Below are positions 1 through 9,139 of a stretch of 36,767 nt of DNA, piece after piece. The notes under the pieces were generated by a model. That model was not told the origin of the DNA and searched no databases. It was given only the letters and a program-made list of their open reading frames with translations. Both the position numbers and the translations under genes were made by a program. The DNA is taken from positions 1-36,767 of the forward strand of contig JANQHV010000031.1 of assembly GCA_028282505.1 (NCBI GenBank). Direction: 5' to 3'. The DNA comes from SAR324 cluster bacterium (GTDB taxonomy: Bacteria; SAR324; NAC60-12). Every line of letters starts with the position of its first letter. Position 1 is the first letter of the stretch.

Positions 1-415
1 GCCCAATCACAATGTCCAGCGTGAAATCTTCCATGGCCGAATAGAGCACTTCCTCAACAACTCGATTCATGCGATGAATTTCATCAATGAATAAAATTGC
101 TCCTGGCTCCAAATTGGTCAGAATTGCGGCTAAATCGCCCTGCCTCTCGATCACAGGACCCGAAGTCGGATGAATGGGAACTCCCATTTCCTGGGCAAGA
201 ATATTGGCCAGTGTCGTTTTTCCAAGACCTGGAGGGCCACTGAACAATACGTGATCGAGGGCTTGCCGACGACGCTTTGCTGCTTCAATAAAGACCTGCA
301 TGTTCTCTTTAATTTCTGTTTGTCCAACATAATCACGCAACCGCGATGGCCTCAAAGACTGGTCATACTGTTCTCCAATCTGCGGCTCCGGATTGACAAC
401 ACGTGTTTCTTCCAT
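1..415 (-). CDS. ruvB: Holliday junction branch migration helicase RuvB, N-terminal part (runs off window)
   Basis: Reverse-strand translation [78 protein letters not shown]...[30 protein letters not shown]; Walker [10 protein letters not shown] is typical of RuvB. Confidence 0.95.
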   Translation of the reverse strand, partial: MEETRVVNPEPQIGEQYDQSLRPSRLRDYVGQTEIKENMQVFIEAAKRRRQALDHVLFSGPPGLGKTTLANILAQEMGVPIHPTSGPVIERQGDLAAILTNLEPGAILFIDEIHRMNRVVEEVLYSAMEDFTLDIVIG

Positions 416-420
416 GATAT

Positions 421-1908
421 TTAATGACTGGTGATGGGTTTGTTCTGGGACTCTTTTTCAGCAACTTCAGGAGAAATTCGCCATGTGAGCAAGGGAGAGA
501 TGACATACAATGATAAGTAGAATAAGGCTGCATGTCCAAAATATGGTGTAAACGCCAGGAGTAGCAACAGAGCTGTAAAGCGAAGAAACCAGGGATGTCT
601 CCCCATGAATCGTCCAATATGCAAGTAACGAATCGGGTAAACATTCATGAGAACAGATGCGGCAATCATTAAACTGAAACAAACCAATCCCCAAAATTTA
701 ACTTGATCTGGAGATTTTATAATGGCTTCTTGTAACATAATCAATGGCGCGGCCACCCAAAGGGCTGCCGCTGGTGTTGGGATTCCTTTAAAAAACCCAG
801 GAATTGGAGCACGATCAATGGTAAAATAAACGAGCCTCCCTACACCTGTCACAACATACAAAATCGCAATCCATCCATATGGCAAATTGAGTGGTGCCAC
901 ATTCTCAGCGTGACTGAAGATAATGTAAAAAATAGCGGCTGGAGCAATACAAAAACTGACAGCATCTGAGATATCATCCAGTATTCCACCAAAACTGATG
1001 TAACGGGATTTTGTAAAATTAGTTGGCGGCTCTGTCAACCCCAACTTTCTAGCCACCGCACCATCCATTTTATCAAACATGGCAGCACCAATCAAAATCA
1101 GATATGCCTCTTCAATTCGCCCTTGATACGCAAAGAAAATTGCTAAGATTCCCATCATTGCATTCATCACTGTCAGTGCATTGGGAAAAAAAGAAAGAAT
1201 ACGCCGTCTCAATATTTCATCCCCTAAGCACAGATCATCGAGACAGTATGATCCATATTTTCGGCAATACATCGCGACAGATCCAAAGTTGATGATCAAA
1301 AAGACAATTTCAATAAAAAATAAAACCCGTAGCGGGATATTTCCTAACCACGAAATCCAAAAATAAATAGAAGATGGTGGCCCCTCTGGGACATAAAATG
1401 CGTGAGCATACAATAATGCAACAACAGGAGCAGCAACAACGGTTCGCAATCGGTTAATTTCTGTCAGTTCTTCGCTTTCTCCTTTTCGCAGAGCAAAATT
1501 GCGCATAAAATGAGCAAAATTGTCTCGAACCAACACGCTGACACACAAAATTAAGACAAAAATCACATGTAAAAATTGCTGTTTGTCACCATACCCACCC
1601 GTCAGATGAAATTGCCACATCATGCCTAACGCAACTACAGGAAAAATGATAGAATAAACCAGTTTATCCATGATCCGGTCTGCCAGATGAGAGAGCTTGG
1701 AATGAGGATGAAACCTGGCAGCAAACCATCCATCTACCAAATCAAAGGACATGGAAATGAACAAGCACATCACCCCCATGATGTATATCATAGGGTGTTG
1801 CGTCAACATCACAGCAATCGCGCATAACATCCCGGCAAAAACTAAGGGGGGTCTGCCATATACCAGAATGATTGCGACATTACGAGAAATGAATTGCCTT
1901 TTTGGCAT
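421..1908 (-). CDS. Tandem CDP-alcohol phosphatidyltransferase (two domains in one chain)
   Basis: Two CDP-OH-P signatures: [27 protein letters not shown] (N-half) and [12 protein letters not shown]...[14 protein letters not shown] (C-half, PssA-like); many hydrophobic segments. Confidence 0.85.
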   Translation of the reverse strand: MPKRQFISRNVAIILVYGRPPLVFAGMLCAIAVMLTQHPMIYIMGVMCLFISMSFDLVDGWFAARFHPHSKLSHLADRIMDKLVYSIIFPVVALGMMWQFHLTGGYGDKQQFLHVIFVLILCVSVLVRDNFAHFMRNFALRKGESEELTEINRLRTVVAAPVVALLYAHAFYVPEGPPSSIYFWISWLGNIPLRVLFFIEIVFLIINFGSVAMYCRKYGSYCLDDLCLGDEILRRRILSFFPNALTVMNAMMGILAIFFAYQGRIEEAYLILIGAAMFDKMDGAVARKLGLTEPPTNFTKSRYISFGGILDDISDAVSFCIAPAAIFYIIFSHAENVAPLNLPYGWIAILYVVTGVGRLVYFTIDRAPIPGFFKGIPTPAAALWVAAPLIMLQEAIIKSPDQVKFWGLVCFSLMIAASVLMNVYPIRYLHIGRFMGRHPWFLRFTALLLLLAFTPYFGHAALFYLSLYVISPLLTWRISPEVAEKESQNKPITSH

Positions 1909-2137
1909 TGGGGGTTCTCTCTTTGATTAGAAAAAGTATGGTTGAGCGGTGTTCAACAAAAAACACATATGCTCTCAGAAACCATGTCAAAAACATCTAC
2001 TGTTAAGAAACTTTGTCAAAACGTCCTATTTTTTTGGAAATTTGAGGCGAATATCGAGAATATTTAACAAAAATTTTCAAAAAATAAAACGTTTTGGCGG
2101 ATTTCGAGATTAGGATAAATATTTTTAACACAGCTTC

Positions 2138-3196
2138 TCAATAATCAACCAGACGATGTTCCATATTGAACAAATAAAGCAACAAAGCAGCCCGGATATA
2201 CATACCATTACGCAATTGTCTCCAGTACATTGCTCTAGGATTAGAATCCAACAGAGGGTCTATCTCATTGCGTCTGGGTAAAGGATGTAAAATAATGGCA
2301 TCTTGCTTCATTAAATCGATATTTTTTGTCGTTAAATGAAACTTGGAATAATCTAGAATTTCAGACTCACCCGACAGATCATACTCATCCTGCACCCGAG
2401 TCATATACAAGCTATCCACATGTGGGAGCGCTTCTCCCAAATTATCTGTCTTATGCACCTTGACTCCATGAGCCTGTAAGTGGCTTTCCAGGTCTGGAGC
2501 AATCTGCAAACGAGGAGGAGCCACCATGAACATTTCCAAATTGGTATATCGTGTCAGGAGATAAATAACCGAACGCACCGCTCTTCCTCTCAACAAATCC
2601 CCCACAAAACCATAAATTTTTCCTGAAATTCCACCACGATCCTGAAAAGAACGATGCAGAGTGTATACATCCAGTAAAGCCTGTGTCGGATGCTGATCTT
2701 TACCGCTGCCCCCATTGATAATAGGAACACTCCTTCCTGTTAAATCTAGTAAATAGGACATGTATTCGCAAAACCCTGCTTTGCTGTCACGCATGATGAT
2801 TAAATCAAAATAGCTACTGAATGTACGCAGCCCATCTTCCTGGCTTTCTCCTTTCATCTCCGAAGAAAGCGAGGGATCTCGCACTTCTCCGGTATTTATC
2901 CCAACCATTTGACAAGCACTCAAAAATGATAAAAAAGTACGAGTAGAAGGTTGAGTGAAATACAACATCGCACGCTTATGACTGAGCAAAGAAGTGAGAA
3001 ATTCTATTCCATTTGGCTTACGCGTGATATGCTTGATCAAATCTGCCGTATCAAACAAATTGTCCAGAAAGGAATGGGAAAATTGTTGAGAAATCATAAT
3101 GTGATACAATCGCCCATCTTTTTCATAATAAGGAAGCCGTTCTCCAATGGGTTGACGCAAAAAACTTTCAAGTGTGTAGATCTCTTCAGTACTCAT
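2138..3196 (-). CDS. pyrB: Aspartate/ornithine carbamoyltransferase family protein (PyrB-like)
   Basis: STRTFLSF carbamoyl-phosphate motif, GSGKDQHPTQALLD, HPLPRRNEID; preferred start MSTEEIYTL at 3196 behind an AGAGGGA RBS. Confidence 0.8.
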   Translation of the reverse strand: MSTEEIYTLESFLRQPIGERLPYYEKDGRLYHIMISQQFSHSFLDNLFDTADLIKHITRKPNGIEFLTSLLSHKRAMLYFTQPSTRTFLSFLSACQMVGINTGEVRDPSLSSEMKGESQEDGLRTFSSYFDLIIMRDSKAGFCEYMSYLLDLTGRSVPIINGGSGKDQHPTQALLDVYTLHRSFQDRGGISGKIYGFVGDLLRGRAVRSVIYLLTRYTNLEMFMVAPPRLQIAPDLESHLQAHGVKVHKTDNLGEALPHVDSLYMTRVQDEYDLSGESEILDYSKFHLTTKNIDLMKQDAIILHPLPRRNEIDPLLDSNPRAMYWRQLRNGMYIRAALLLYLFNMEHRLVDY

Positions 3197-3610
3197 CAAA
3201 TTTTCCCTCTGATAAAAATTATTAACATATAACGGCCCCAATTTCACATGTCTTTACTTTTATCATGCTCCTATCCAGGAAACAAATAATTTATGGAAAC
3301 ATTCTCTTTCTACGATTATCTTTGTAAGATTTTATAGCAACAAACGACTAATTTTGCACTCTTTAAACTATTATCGCCTAATTGAAAATGAAAAATTAAG
3401 CGTGAAAAATGGAGTTCAAAGCTATTGATTTTATTATACTCTCTACCAAAACCTATTGAAGACACTCCTCCTGATTCTTAATTTCGCGACAATAACAACT
3501 AATGATTTGACAAATCCAGGATGTTGCATAAAGATTAATCCGCTTCCTGGATTATAGTTTATTTTCACTGACCAATTGGGTTTTTCCCATAAGAATAGAA
3601 AGTATGGTTT

Positions 3611-4606
3611 ATGGAAAATCTTGCTTTTCCTGCTTTAGGCACATTGAAAAAATTCAATTTTCATAGCCACTTGCAACATCATGGACTTTCGTTGTTGCGT
3701 GAACAATTAACAACATTACAAATCAATCTTGGCAAATTATGCAACCAGGCCTGTCATCATTGCCACGTCAATGCCGGTCCAACTCGTACAGAGCAAATGA
3801 CTCGCCATACGGCAGACCGTATTCTCAATATATTGGAGAATTCGCCTTCTATCACGACTTTGGACATTACAGGAGGTGCACCGGAATTAAACGCTAATTT
3901 CCGATATTTGGTAGAAGAAGCACGAGGGTTACAATGTCATGTAATGGATCGCTGTAACCTCACTGTACTTCTGGAACACGGACAGGAAACACTAGCCGAT
4001 TTTTTAGCAACACACCGTGTAGAAATTGTTGCATCATTGCCTTGTTACCTTTCCGAAAACGTTGATAAACAACGAGGGCGTGGAGTTTTTGATAAAAGTA
4101 TTCAAGCTTTGCAAAAATTAAATCAAGTTGGATACGGAAAACCTGAGAGTCAATTAATTCTGAATTTAGTTTATAATCCCACTGGAAATTCCTTGCCACC
4201 ACCACAACCTCCTTTAGAAGCAGAATACAAAAAACAGTTGAAAACGCAGTTTGATATTGAATTCAACAATCTGTTCACGATCACCAATATGCCCATCAAC
4301 CGTTTTGCCCAGCAACTGAAACGCAATGACCAATTGGACAGTTACATCACTTTATTGATTCAAGCCTTCAATCCTTCCACAGTAGAAAGTGTGATGTGCC
4401 GCAAACTGGTTTCTGTCGATTGGCAGGGGAATTTATTTGACTGTGATTTCAATCAAATGCTTGAGGTTCCTGTTCCTGGGGAAAAAAAGACCCTTTGGGA
4501 TATTGAGTCCATTGATGATTACCAAGAACATCGTATTGCTACCGGAACACATTGCTTTGGATGTGTTGCTGGCGCTGGTAGTAGCTGTGGTGGAGCATTG
4601 GTTTAA
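3611..4606 (+). CDS. ArsS/rSAM_SeCys-type radical SAM Cys-rich protein
   Basis: CNQACHHCHVNAGP (CxxxCxxC radical SAM motif) and C-terminal HCFGCVAGAGSSCGGALV Cys-rich tail. Confidence 0.85.
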   Translation: MENLAFPALGTLKKFNFHSHLQHHGLSLLREQLTTLQINLGKLCNQACHHCHVNAGPTRTEQMTRHTADRILNILENSPSITTLDITGGAPELNANFRYLVEEARGLQCHVMDRCNLTVLLEHGQETLADFLATHRVEIVASLPCYLSENVDKQRGRGVFDKSIQALQKLNQVGYGKPESQLILNLVYNPTGNSLPPPQPPLEAEYKKQLKTQFDIEFNNLFTITNMPINRFAQQLKRNDQLDSYITLLIQAFNPSTVESVMCRKLVSVDWQGNLFDCDFNQMLEVPVPGEKKTLWDIESIDDYQEHRIATGTHCFGCVAGAGSSCGGALV

Positions 4607-4650
4607 CAGGAGCAAATGGAAAATTCCATCTCCACTGCATAAATTACCGC

Positions 4651-5355
4651 ATGAAACTATCTAAACAACACTGGATCAAAATTGGTATTCTCCTGGCACT
4701 TTCCACAGGAATCGCCGTTTTTTTTATTTTGGATCTACAACAATACTTAACACTGGAATATTTACGCAATTCTAAAGAGCAATTTGCTCAGCAAAATGCG
4801 GAACACCCGGTGCTAACCATCGGGATCTATATGATCCTCTATATTGCTGTCACGGGGCTTTCCCTTCCAGGAGCAGCAGTGCTCACACTTGCTGGAGGAA
4901 CGCTATTTGGACTGGTCAAAGGAACAATCGCTGTTTCGTTTGCCAGTACCATTGGAGCGACCTGTGCCATGCTGGTGGCCCGTACACTCATGAGAGATTA
5001 TGTACAGGAGCGTTTTCATAAGCAGGTGCAGGTGATCAATCAAAAGATTGAACAAGAAGGAGCTTTTTATTTATTTACGATGCGGCTGGTACCAGCGTTT
5101 CCGTTTTTTGTCATCAACCTAGTGATGGGGCTCACTCCCATGCGAGGATTCACGTTTGCCTGGGTCAGCCAGGTGGGTATGCTGGCAGGAACAATCGTCT
5201 ATGTCAATGCGGGTTCTGAACTTGGAAAAATCGAATCACTGGGAGATATTGCATCTCCTCGTTTACTGCTTTCCTTCGCACTTTTGGGAATTCTGCCTCT
5301 GCTTCTTAAAAAAATCGTTGACTTGTTGTCACGTAAGAAAAAAATGGAGGAATAA
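4651..5355 (+). CDS. TVP38/TMEM64 family (DedA-like) membrane protein
   Basis: Hydrophobic; LSLPGAAVLTLAGGTLFGLVKGTIAVSFASTIGATCAMLVAR and RLVPAFPFFVINLVMGLT motifs. Confidence 0.85.
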   Translation: MKLSKQHWIKIGILLALSTGIAVFFILDLQQYLTLEYLRNSKEQFAQQNAEHPVLTIGIYMILYIAVTGLSLPGAAVLTLAGGTLFGLVKGTIAVSFASTIGATCAMLVARTLMRDYVQERFHKQVQVINQKIEQEGAFYLFTMRLVPAFPFFVINLVMGLTPMRGFTFAWVSQVGMLAGTIVYVNAGSELGKIESLGDIASPRLLLSFALLGILPLLLKKIVDLLSRKKKMEE

Positions 5356-5384
5356 TATTATGAAGTCGGAAATTGAAATATTGT

Positions 5385-5490
5385 GTCATTCCGGGCTTGA
5401 CTCAGAATCTAGAAGCTTACACACGTTTCCTGGATAGCGGACGGGCTGGCGTATCAAGCGAGTCCAGCATGATAAATTCTTTTTACGAGA
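5385..5490. repeat. Possible degenerate dispersed intergenic repeat (GTCATTCCGGGCTTGACTCAGAATC type)
   Basis: gtcattccgggcttgactcagaatctagaag...cctggatagcggacgggctggcgtatcaagcgagtccagcatgat resembles the common 'CHSGLDPESR' intergenic repeat; only one copy seen in the window. Confidence 0.35.
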
Positions 5491-5536
5491 TATTGATTTC
5501 ATAACAAGAATTTTAAATTCAGATTCACATGAATAA

Positions 5537-6772
5537 TTAAAAACCAAGATCGGCCAATAGGGAATCCACATCGCTTTGTGTACTTTTCTTACTTTCTGTT
5601 TCATCAGGCCCATGTAATTCAATGGCCTCTCCTTCAGCTCCTTGATCCACTTTTGTCAGGAAGCTTTCTTTCTCATCAGCACCAGCCATTACATCTCCCA
5701 TCATACCTTTTGGCAAATCCTCTGAAAATTTTTGAATCAGCTCCAGTAAGCGTAATTCCAGATGTTCAATGAAGTCAACGATTTTCTTCAAAGTCTGCCC
5801 TGTCAAATCCTGAAAGCCCTGGTTGGTCATGATAGTGAGAAATAAATTTTCATTCTCATGAAATGTATTTAATAAAGTTTCTGCTTTACTGCGCATATCC
5901 TTGTTGACCAACTCTTTCATTGCTTCCACTTCTTCTGTGAATTCGCCATGTTGCTCAGCAAAGCTTGTCAACATCTCATCTAATTTTTTAAAAGAACTAT
6001 CCAGGTCTTCGACCAGCCCAACATTATGCTCACTTTGCTGAATCAATTGCTCTAAAAATTCTAAGTTATCATTGGCAGCTTCTTCCAATTTCAGAATTAC
6101 TGAATTCAACTTATCCACTGCATCCGGCATCTCACTGGTCACATTCCGAATTTGCTCGGCATCTAAATCCTGAGAGAACACTTGAAGCGAATTATAGATT
6201 TCTCTTGTGATTTTACCCACTTCCTGGATCAACAAATAACTTTCTTTGGTGGAAGTCAATAAATTGATTTGACTGAGCTGCACCTTCATGTCATCACCAT
6301 CCTGACGGATGACGGCTTTGAAAAGCGCACCAATGGACTGGAGAAGTGCCGTAAACTTCTCTTCACTATCTTCCGGTAAATGACGGGAGAGGTACAAGAC
6401 CTCCTCAACAACCCTCTGTAAAGCCAGTTCTGTTTGATGGGCCTGTACCGATAAATTGACAACATCTTTATATTCTTCTGGTGTCACAGGATCATCGACG
6501 GGAAGCCGAAATGTCAGTTTTTCCGGGTTAATTCTTTGTAAGGCAAATATTAATACAGAACCAACCATATCAAATACATGCAGTTTGACTCGAGTATTGA
6601 TCAGGTTTTGATGCTGCTCCCGCAAATGCTCTATAATTTGTCCATCATCTGCAAAAACATCCAAAGGAAAATGTTCTAAAAAATACCAATATTGTTTCAA
6701 CCATTGCGTCAATGCCGAAAAATTAGATAGTAACTGATCTTTTGTAACGACTATTTGTTGAACTTCTGACAT
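5537..6772 (-). CDS. cheZ: CheZ-type CheY-P phosphatase, unusually long (411 aa)
   Basis: NQGFQDLTGQTLKKIVDFIEHLE (catalytic D/Q of the CheZ DLTGQ motif) and C-terminal DVDSLLADLGF CheY-binding tail. Confidence 0.85.
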   Translation of the reverse strand: MSEVQQIVVTKDQLLSNFSALTQWLKQYWYFLEHFPLDVFADDGQIIEHLREQHQNLINTRVKLHVFDMVGSVLIFALQRINPEKLTFRLPVDDPVTPEEYKDVVNLSVQAHQTELALQRVVEEVLYLSRHLPEDSEEKFTALLQSIGALFKAVIRQDGDDMKVQLSQINLLTSTKESYLLIQEVGKITREIYNSLQVFSQDLDAEQIRNVTSEMPDAVDKLNSVILKLEEAANDNLEFLEQLIQQSEHNVGLVEDLDSSFKKLDEMLTSFAEQHGEFTEEVEAMKELVNKDMRSKAETLLNTFHENENLFLTIMTNQGFQDLTGQTLKKIVDFIEHLELRLLELIQKFSEDLPKGMMGDVMAGADEKESFLTKVDQGAEGEAIELHGPDETESKKSTQSDVDSLLADLGF

Positions 6773-7208
6773 TCATCCTCTCCAATTGGTATCTCAGATA
6801 CGATTCTTACAACAAGTCCTTGGCTTGTTTCTCCATTGATAAATATGAGATATCGGGCTATTATTGAGTGCAAATTATTTTCTAATCATACAACCAATCT
6901 CAAAAACTGAAATCTTTATCATATACATGACCTTTCCAGCACAAGAAAACAAGTAAAATTCTATAAATTTCATAGGCAGAATCTAGATAGATTTCGTTCT
7001 CATTTCAAAGATCGTGTCATTCATTTAAGAAAAACTGCAATGATTTCAATACCATGATTCAGTCAGTGAAGCTTTACGAGTTCTGGTATCTATTTATGGA
7101 AAGGTAAGAAAAAAGACGGGCTGAGTAAATCAATGAATCGGAGCGTTAAAATATAAACCCATAGTATAATTTTTTTATTTTCAATAGCTTAACAAAAAAG
7201 GAAACAAC

Positions 7209-7925
7209 ATGATTGTCATACCAGCAATCGACTTAAAAAATGGAAAATGCGTTCGGTTACTCCAGGGAGAAGCCAGTCAGGAAACAATCTACTCCGATGA
7301 TCCCGCTGCTATGGCTCAATCCTTCGAAAGTGCCGGAGCACAACGCTTACACTTGGTTGACCTGGATGGTGCGTTTGCCGGAAAGACAGCAAATTTGAAC
7401 AGTATTCAAAACATCGTTCGTGCCATTAATATTCCTATCGAATTGGGAGGAGGAATTCGTAATCTGGATGATATCAAACGGATGCTGGATTTAGGCATCT
7501 CCTCTGTGATTGTAGGAACAATGGCAGTGAAAGAACCAAAGACTCTAGAAACTGCTTTAAAAGAGTACCCGGGGGAGCAAATTATCCTGGGAGTTGATTC
7601 ACGGCGTGGAAAAGTGGCTGTACAAGGCTGGGAAGAACAAACCGAAATCAATGATGTAGAATTTGGCAAGCACTGGAAAAATCAAGGAGTGGAGCGTATC
7701 ATTTTTACAGACATTGCCCGGGATGGGATGCTAACCGGCCCGAATCTGGAAGCACTCCGTCACTTTGCAGCAGGCACTCAATTAAAAATCACAGCGTCTG
7801 GTGGTGTCTCTGCTAAAGAAGATATTGATAATCTGAAAAATTTAGAAATACCTGAAATCGACCATGTTATTGTCGGTAAAGCCATCTATGAAGGCAAAGT
7901 CCAATTGAATGAAATTTTACCATAG
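7209..7925 (+). CDS. hisA: HisA (phosphoribosylformimino-AICAR ribotide isomerase)
   Basis: MIVIPAIDLKNGKCVRLLQG, LVDLDGAFAG, ELGGGIRN, FTDIARDGMLTGPN, ASGGVS. Confidence 0.95.
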   Translation: MIVIPAIDLKNGKCVRLLQGEASQETIYSDDPAAMAQSFESAGAQRLHLVDLDGAFAGKTANLNSIQNIVRAINIPIELGGGIRNLDDIKRMLDLGISSVIVGTMAVKEPKTLETALKEYPGEQIILGVDSRRGKVAVQGWEEQTEINDVEFGKHWKNQGVERIIFTDIARDGMLTGPNLEALRHFAAGTQLKITASGGVSAKEDIDNLKNLEIPEIDHVIVGKAIYEGKVQLNEILP

Positions 7926-8063
7926 TCTTTAAGCCCCAACAGTTCAGGAAATTTTATTGGACACAGATGACCATGATTAAGAAGGATTTGGACAAAACAT
8001 TACCTGGACAGCTATAATTGTAGAATCCATTTAATCGGCGTTAATCTAAGTCCCGAAATTAAT

Positions 8064-8762
8064 ATGACAACATCCATCGATTTGTATTATTGGCCAACTC
8101 CCAATGGTCATAAAATCACCATTTTACTGGAAGAATTGGAAATACCGTATCGTGTGATCCCAGTCAACATTGGCAAAGGCGATCAATTCAAACCTGACTT
8201 TCTCAAAATCGCTCCCAACAATCGCATGCCTGCTATTGTTGATCATGCACCACAAGATGGAGGAGAGTCGATTAGTATTTTTGAGTCAGCAGCCATCATG
8301 CAGTATCTGGCAGAAAAGCATGATCGATTTCTTCCGAGAGAGACCAGAAAAAAAACAGAAACCATGCAATGGTTGTTCTGGCAGATGGGAGGACTAGGAC
8401 CCATGGCAGGACAAGCTCATCACTTCCGCCAATATGCCCCAGAGAAGATCGAATATGCCATTACACGCTACACCAATGAAGTGAATCGACTTTATGGTGT
8501 CATGAACAAACGTTTGGGAGATCGGGATTTTCTTGCTGGAGATTATTCCATTGCAGACATGGCCTCCTGGCCATGGGTAGTCCCTTACGAACGCCAGGGA
8601 CAAGACCTAAACGAATTTCCAAATTTGAAACGCTGGTTCGAATCCATCCAAGCCAGACCTGCCGTTGAAAAAGCGATGAACGTAGGAAAGGAATATCGGC
8701 AAAAACCAGAAGATATGAATGATGAATCACGCAAAATACTGTTCGGTCAACGGTCTAAATAA
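8064..8762 (+). CDS. Glutathione S-transferase family protein (YghU/YfcG-like)
   Basis: DLYYWPTPNGHKITILLEELEIPY N-terminal thioredoxin-like domain; ESAAIMQYLAEK; C-terminal GST helices. Confidence 0.85.
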   Translation: MTTSIDLYYWPTPNGHKITILLEELEIPYRVIPVNIGKGDQFKPDFLKIAPNNRMPAIVDHAPQDGGESISIFESAAIMQYLAEKHDRFLPRETRKKTETMQWLFWQMGGLGPMAGQAHHFRQYAPEKIEYAITRYTNEVNRLYGVMNKRLGDRDFLAGDYSIADMASWPWVVPYERQGQDLNEFPNLKRWFESIQARPAVEKAMNVGKEYRQKPEDMNDESRKILFGQRSK

Positions 8763-8787
8763 CCTCTGTCGCGAAATTAATCGTAGG

Positions 8788-9117
8788 CTACATATTCAGA
8801 CCAGGAATATTCATCCCGGCAAGCCCACCGAGTTGCTTGCCCAACTCTTCCTGGACCACCTTCTGGCTTTGGCGAATTCCCTCATTGACAGCTGATAAAA
8901 TCAAATCTTGCAGGGTTTCAATATCTTCTGGATCAACAACTTCTGGATCAATTTGAATAGAAACAGCTTCCTGTTTGCCATTGAAAGTCATTTTCACCAT
9001 CTCTCCCCCCACAGAAACATCGATTTTCTTCTTTGCTAGTTCTTCCTGCTTGGCTTGCATATTTTGAGAGACTTCCTGTGCTTTTTTTAATAAATCTCCC
9101 ATTGGACCATCAAACAT
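8788..9117 (-). CDS. ebfC: YbaB/EbfC nucleoid-associated protein
   Basis: GDLLKKAQEVSQNMQAKQEELAKKKIDVSVGGEMVKMTFNGKQEAVSIQIDPE; downstream of dnaX, the classical arrangement. Confidence 0.95.
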   Translation of the reverse strand: MFDGPMGDLLKKAQEVSQNMQAKQEELAKKKIDVSVGGEMVKMTFNGKQEAVSIQIDPEVVDPEDIETLQDLILSAVNEGIRQSQKVVQEELGKQLGGLAGMNIPGLNM

Positions 9118-9139
9118 AATTTTCCTTTTGGCAAAATGA

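Noticed and set aside
4555-4606. In-frame UGA/selenocysteine in the radical SAM C-terminus
   Set aside because: The tail is encoded with TGT/TGC Cys codons and ends in an ordinary TAA; no UGA read-through is needed.
7150-7208. Regulatory leader upstream of hisA
   Set aside because: No His-rich leader peptide or attenuator structure could be supported by eye.
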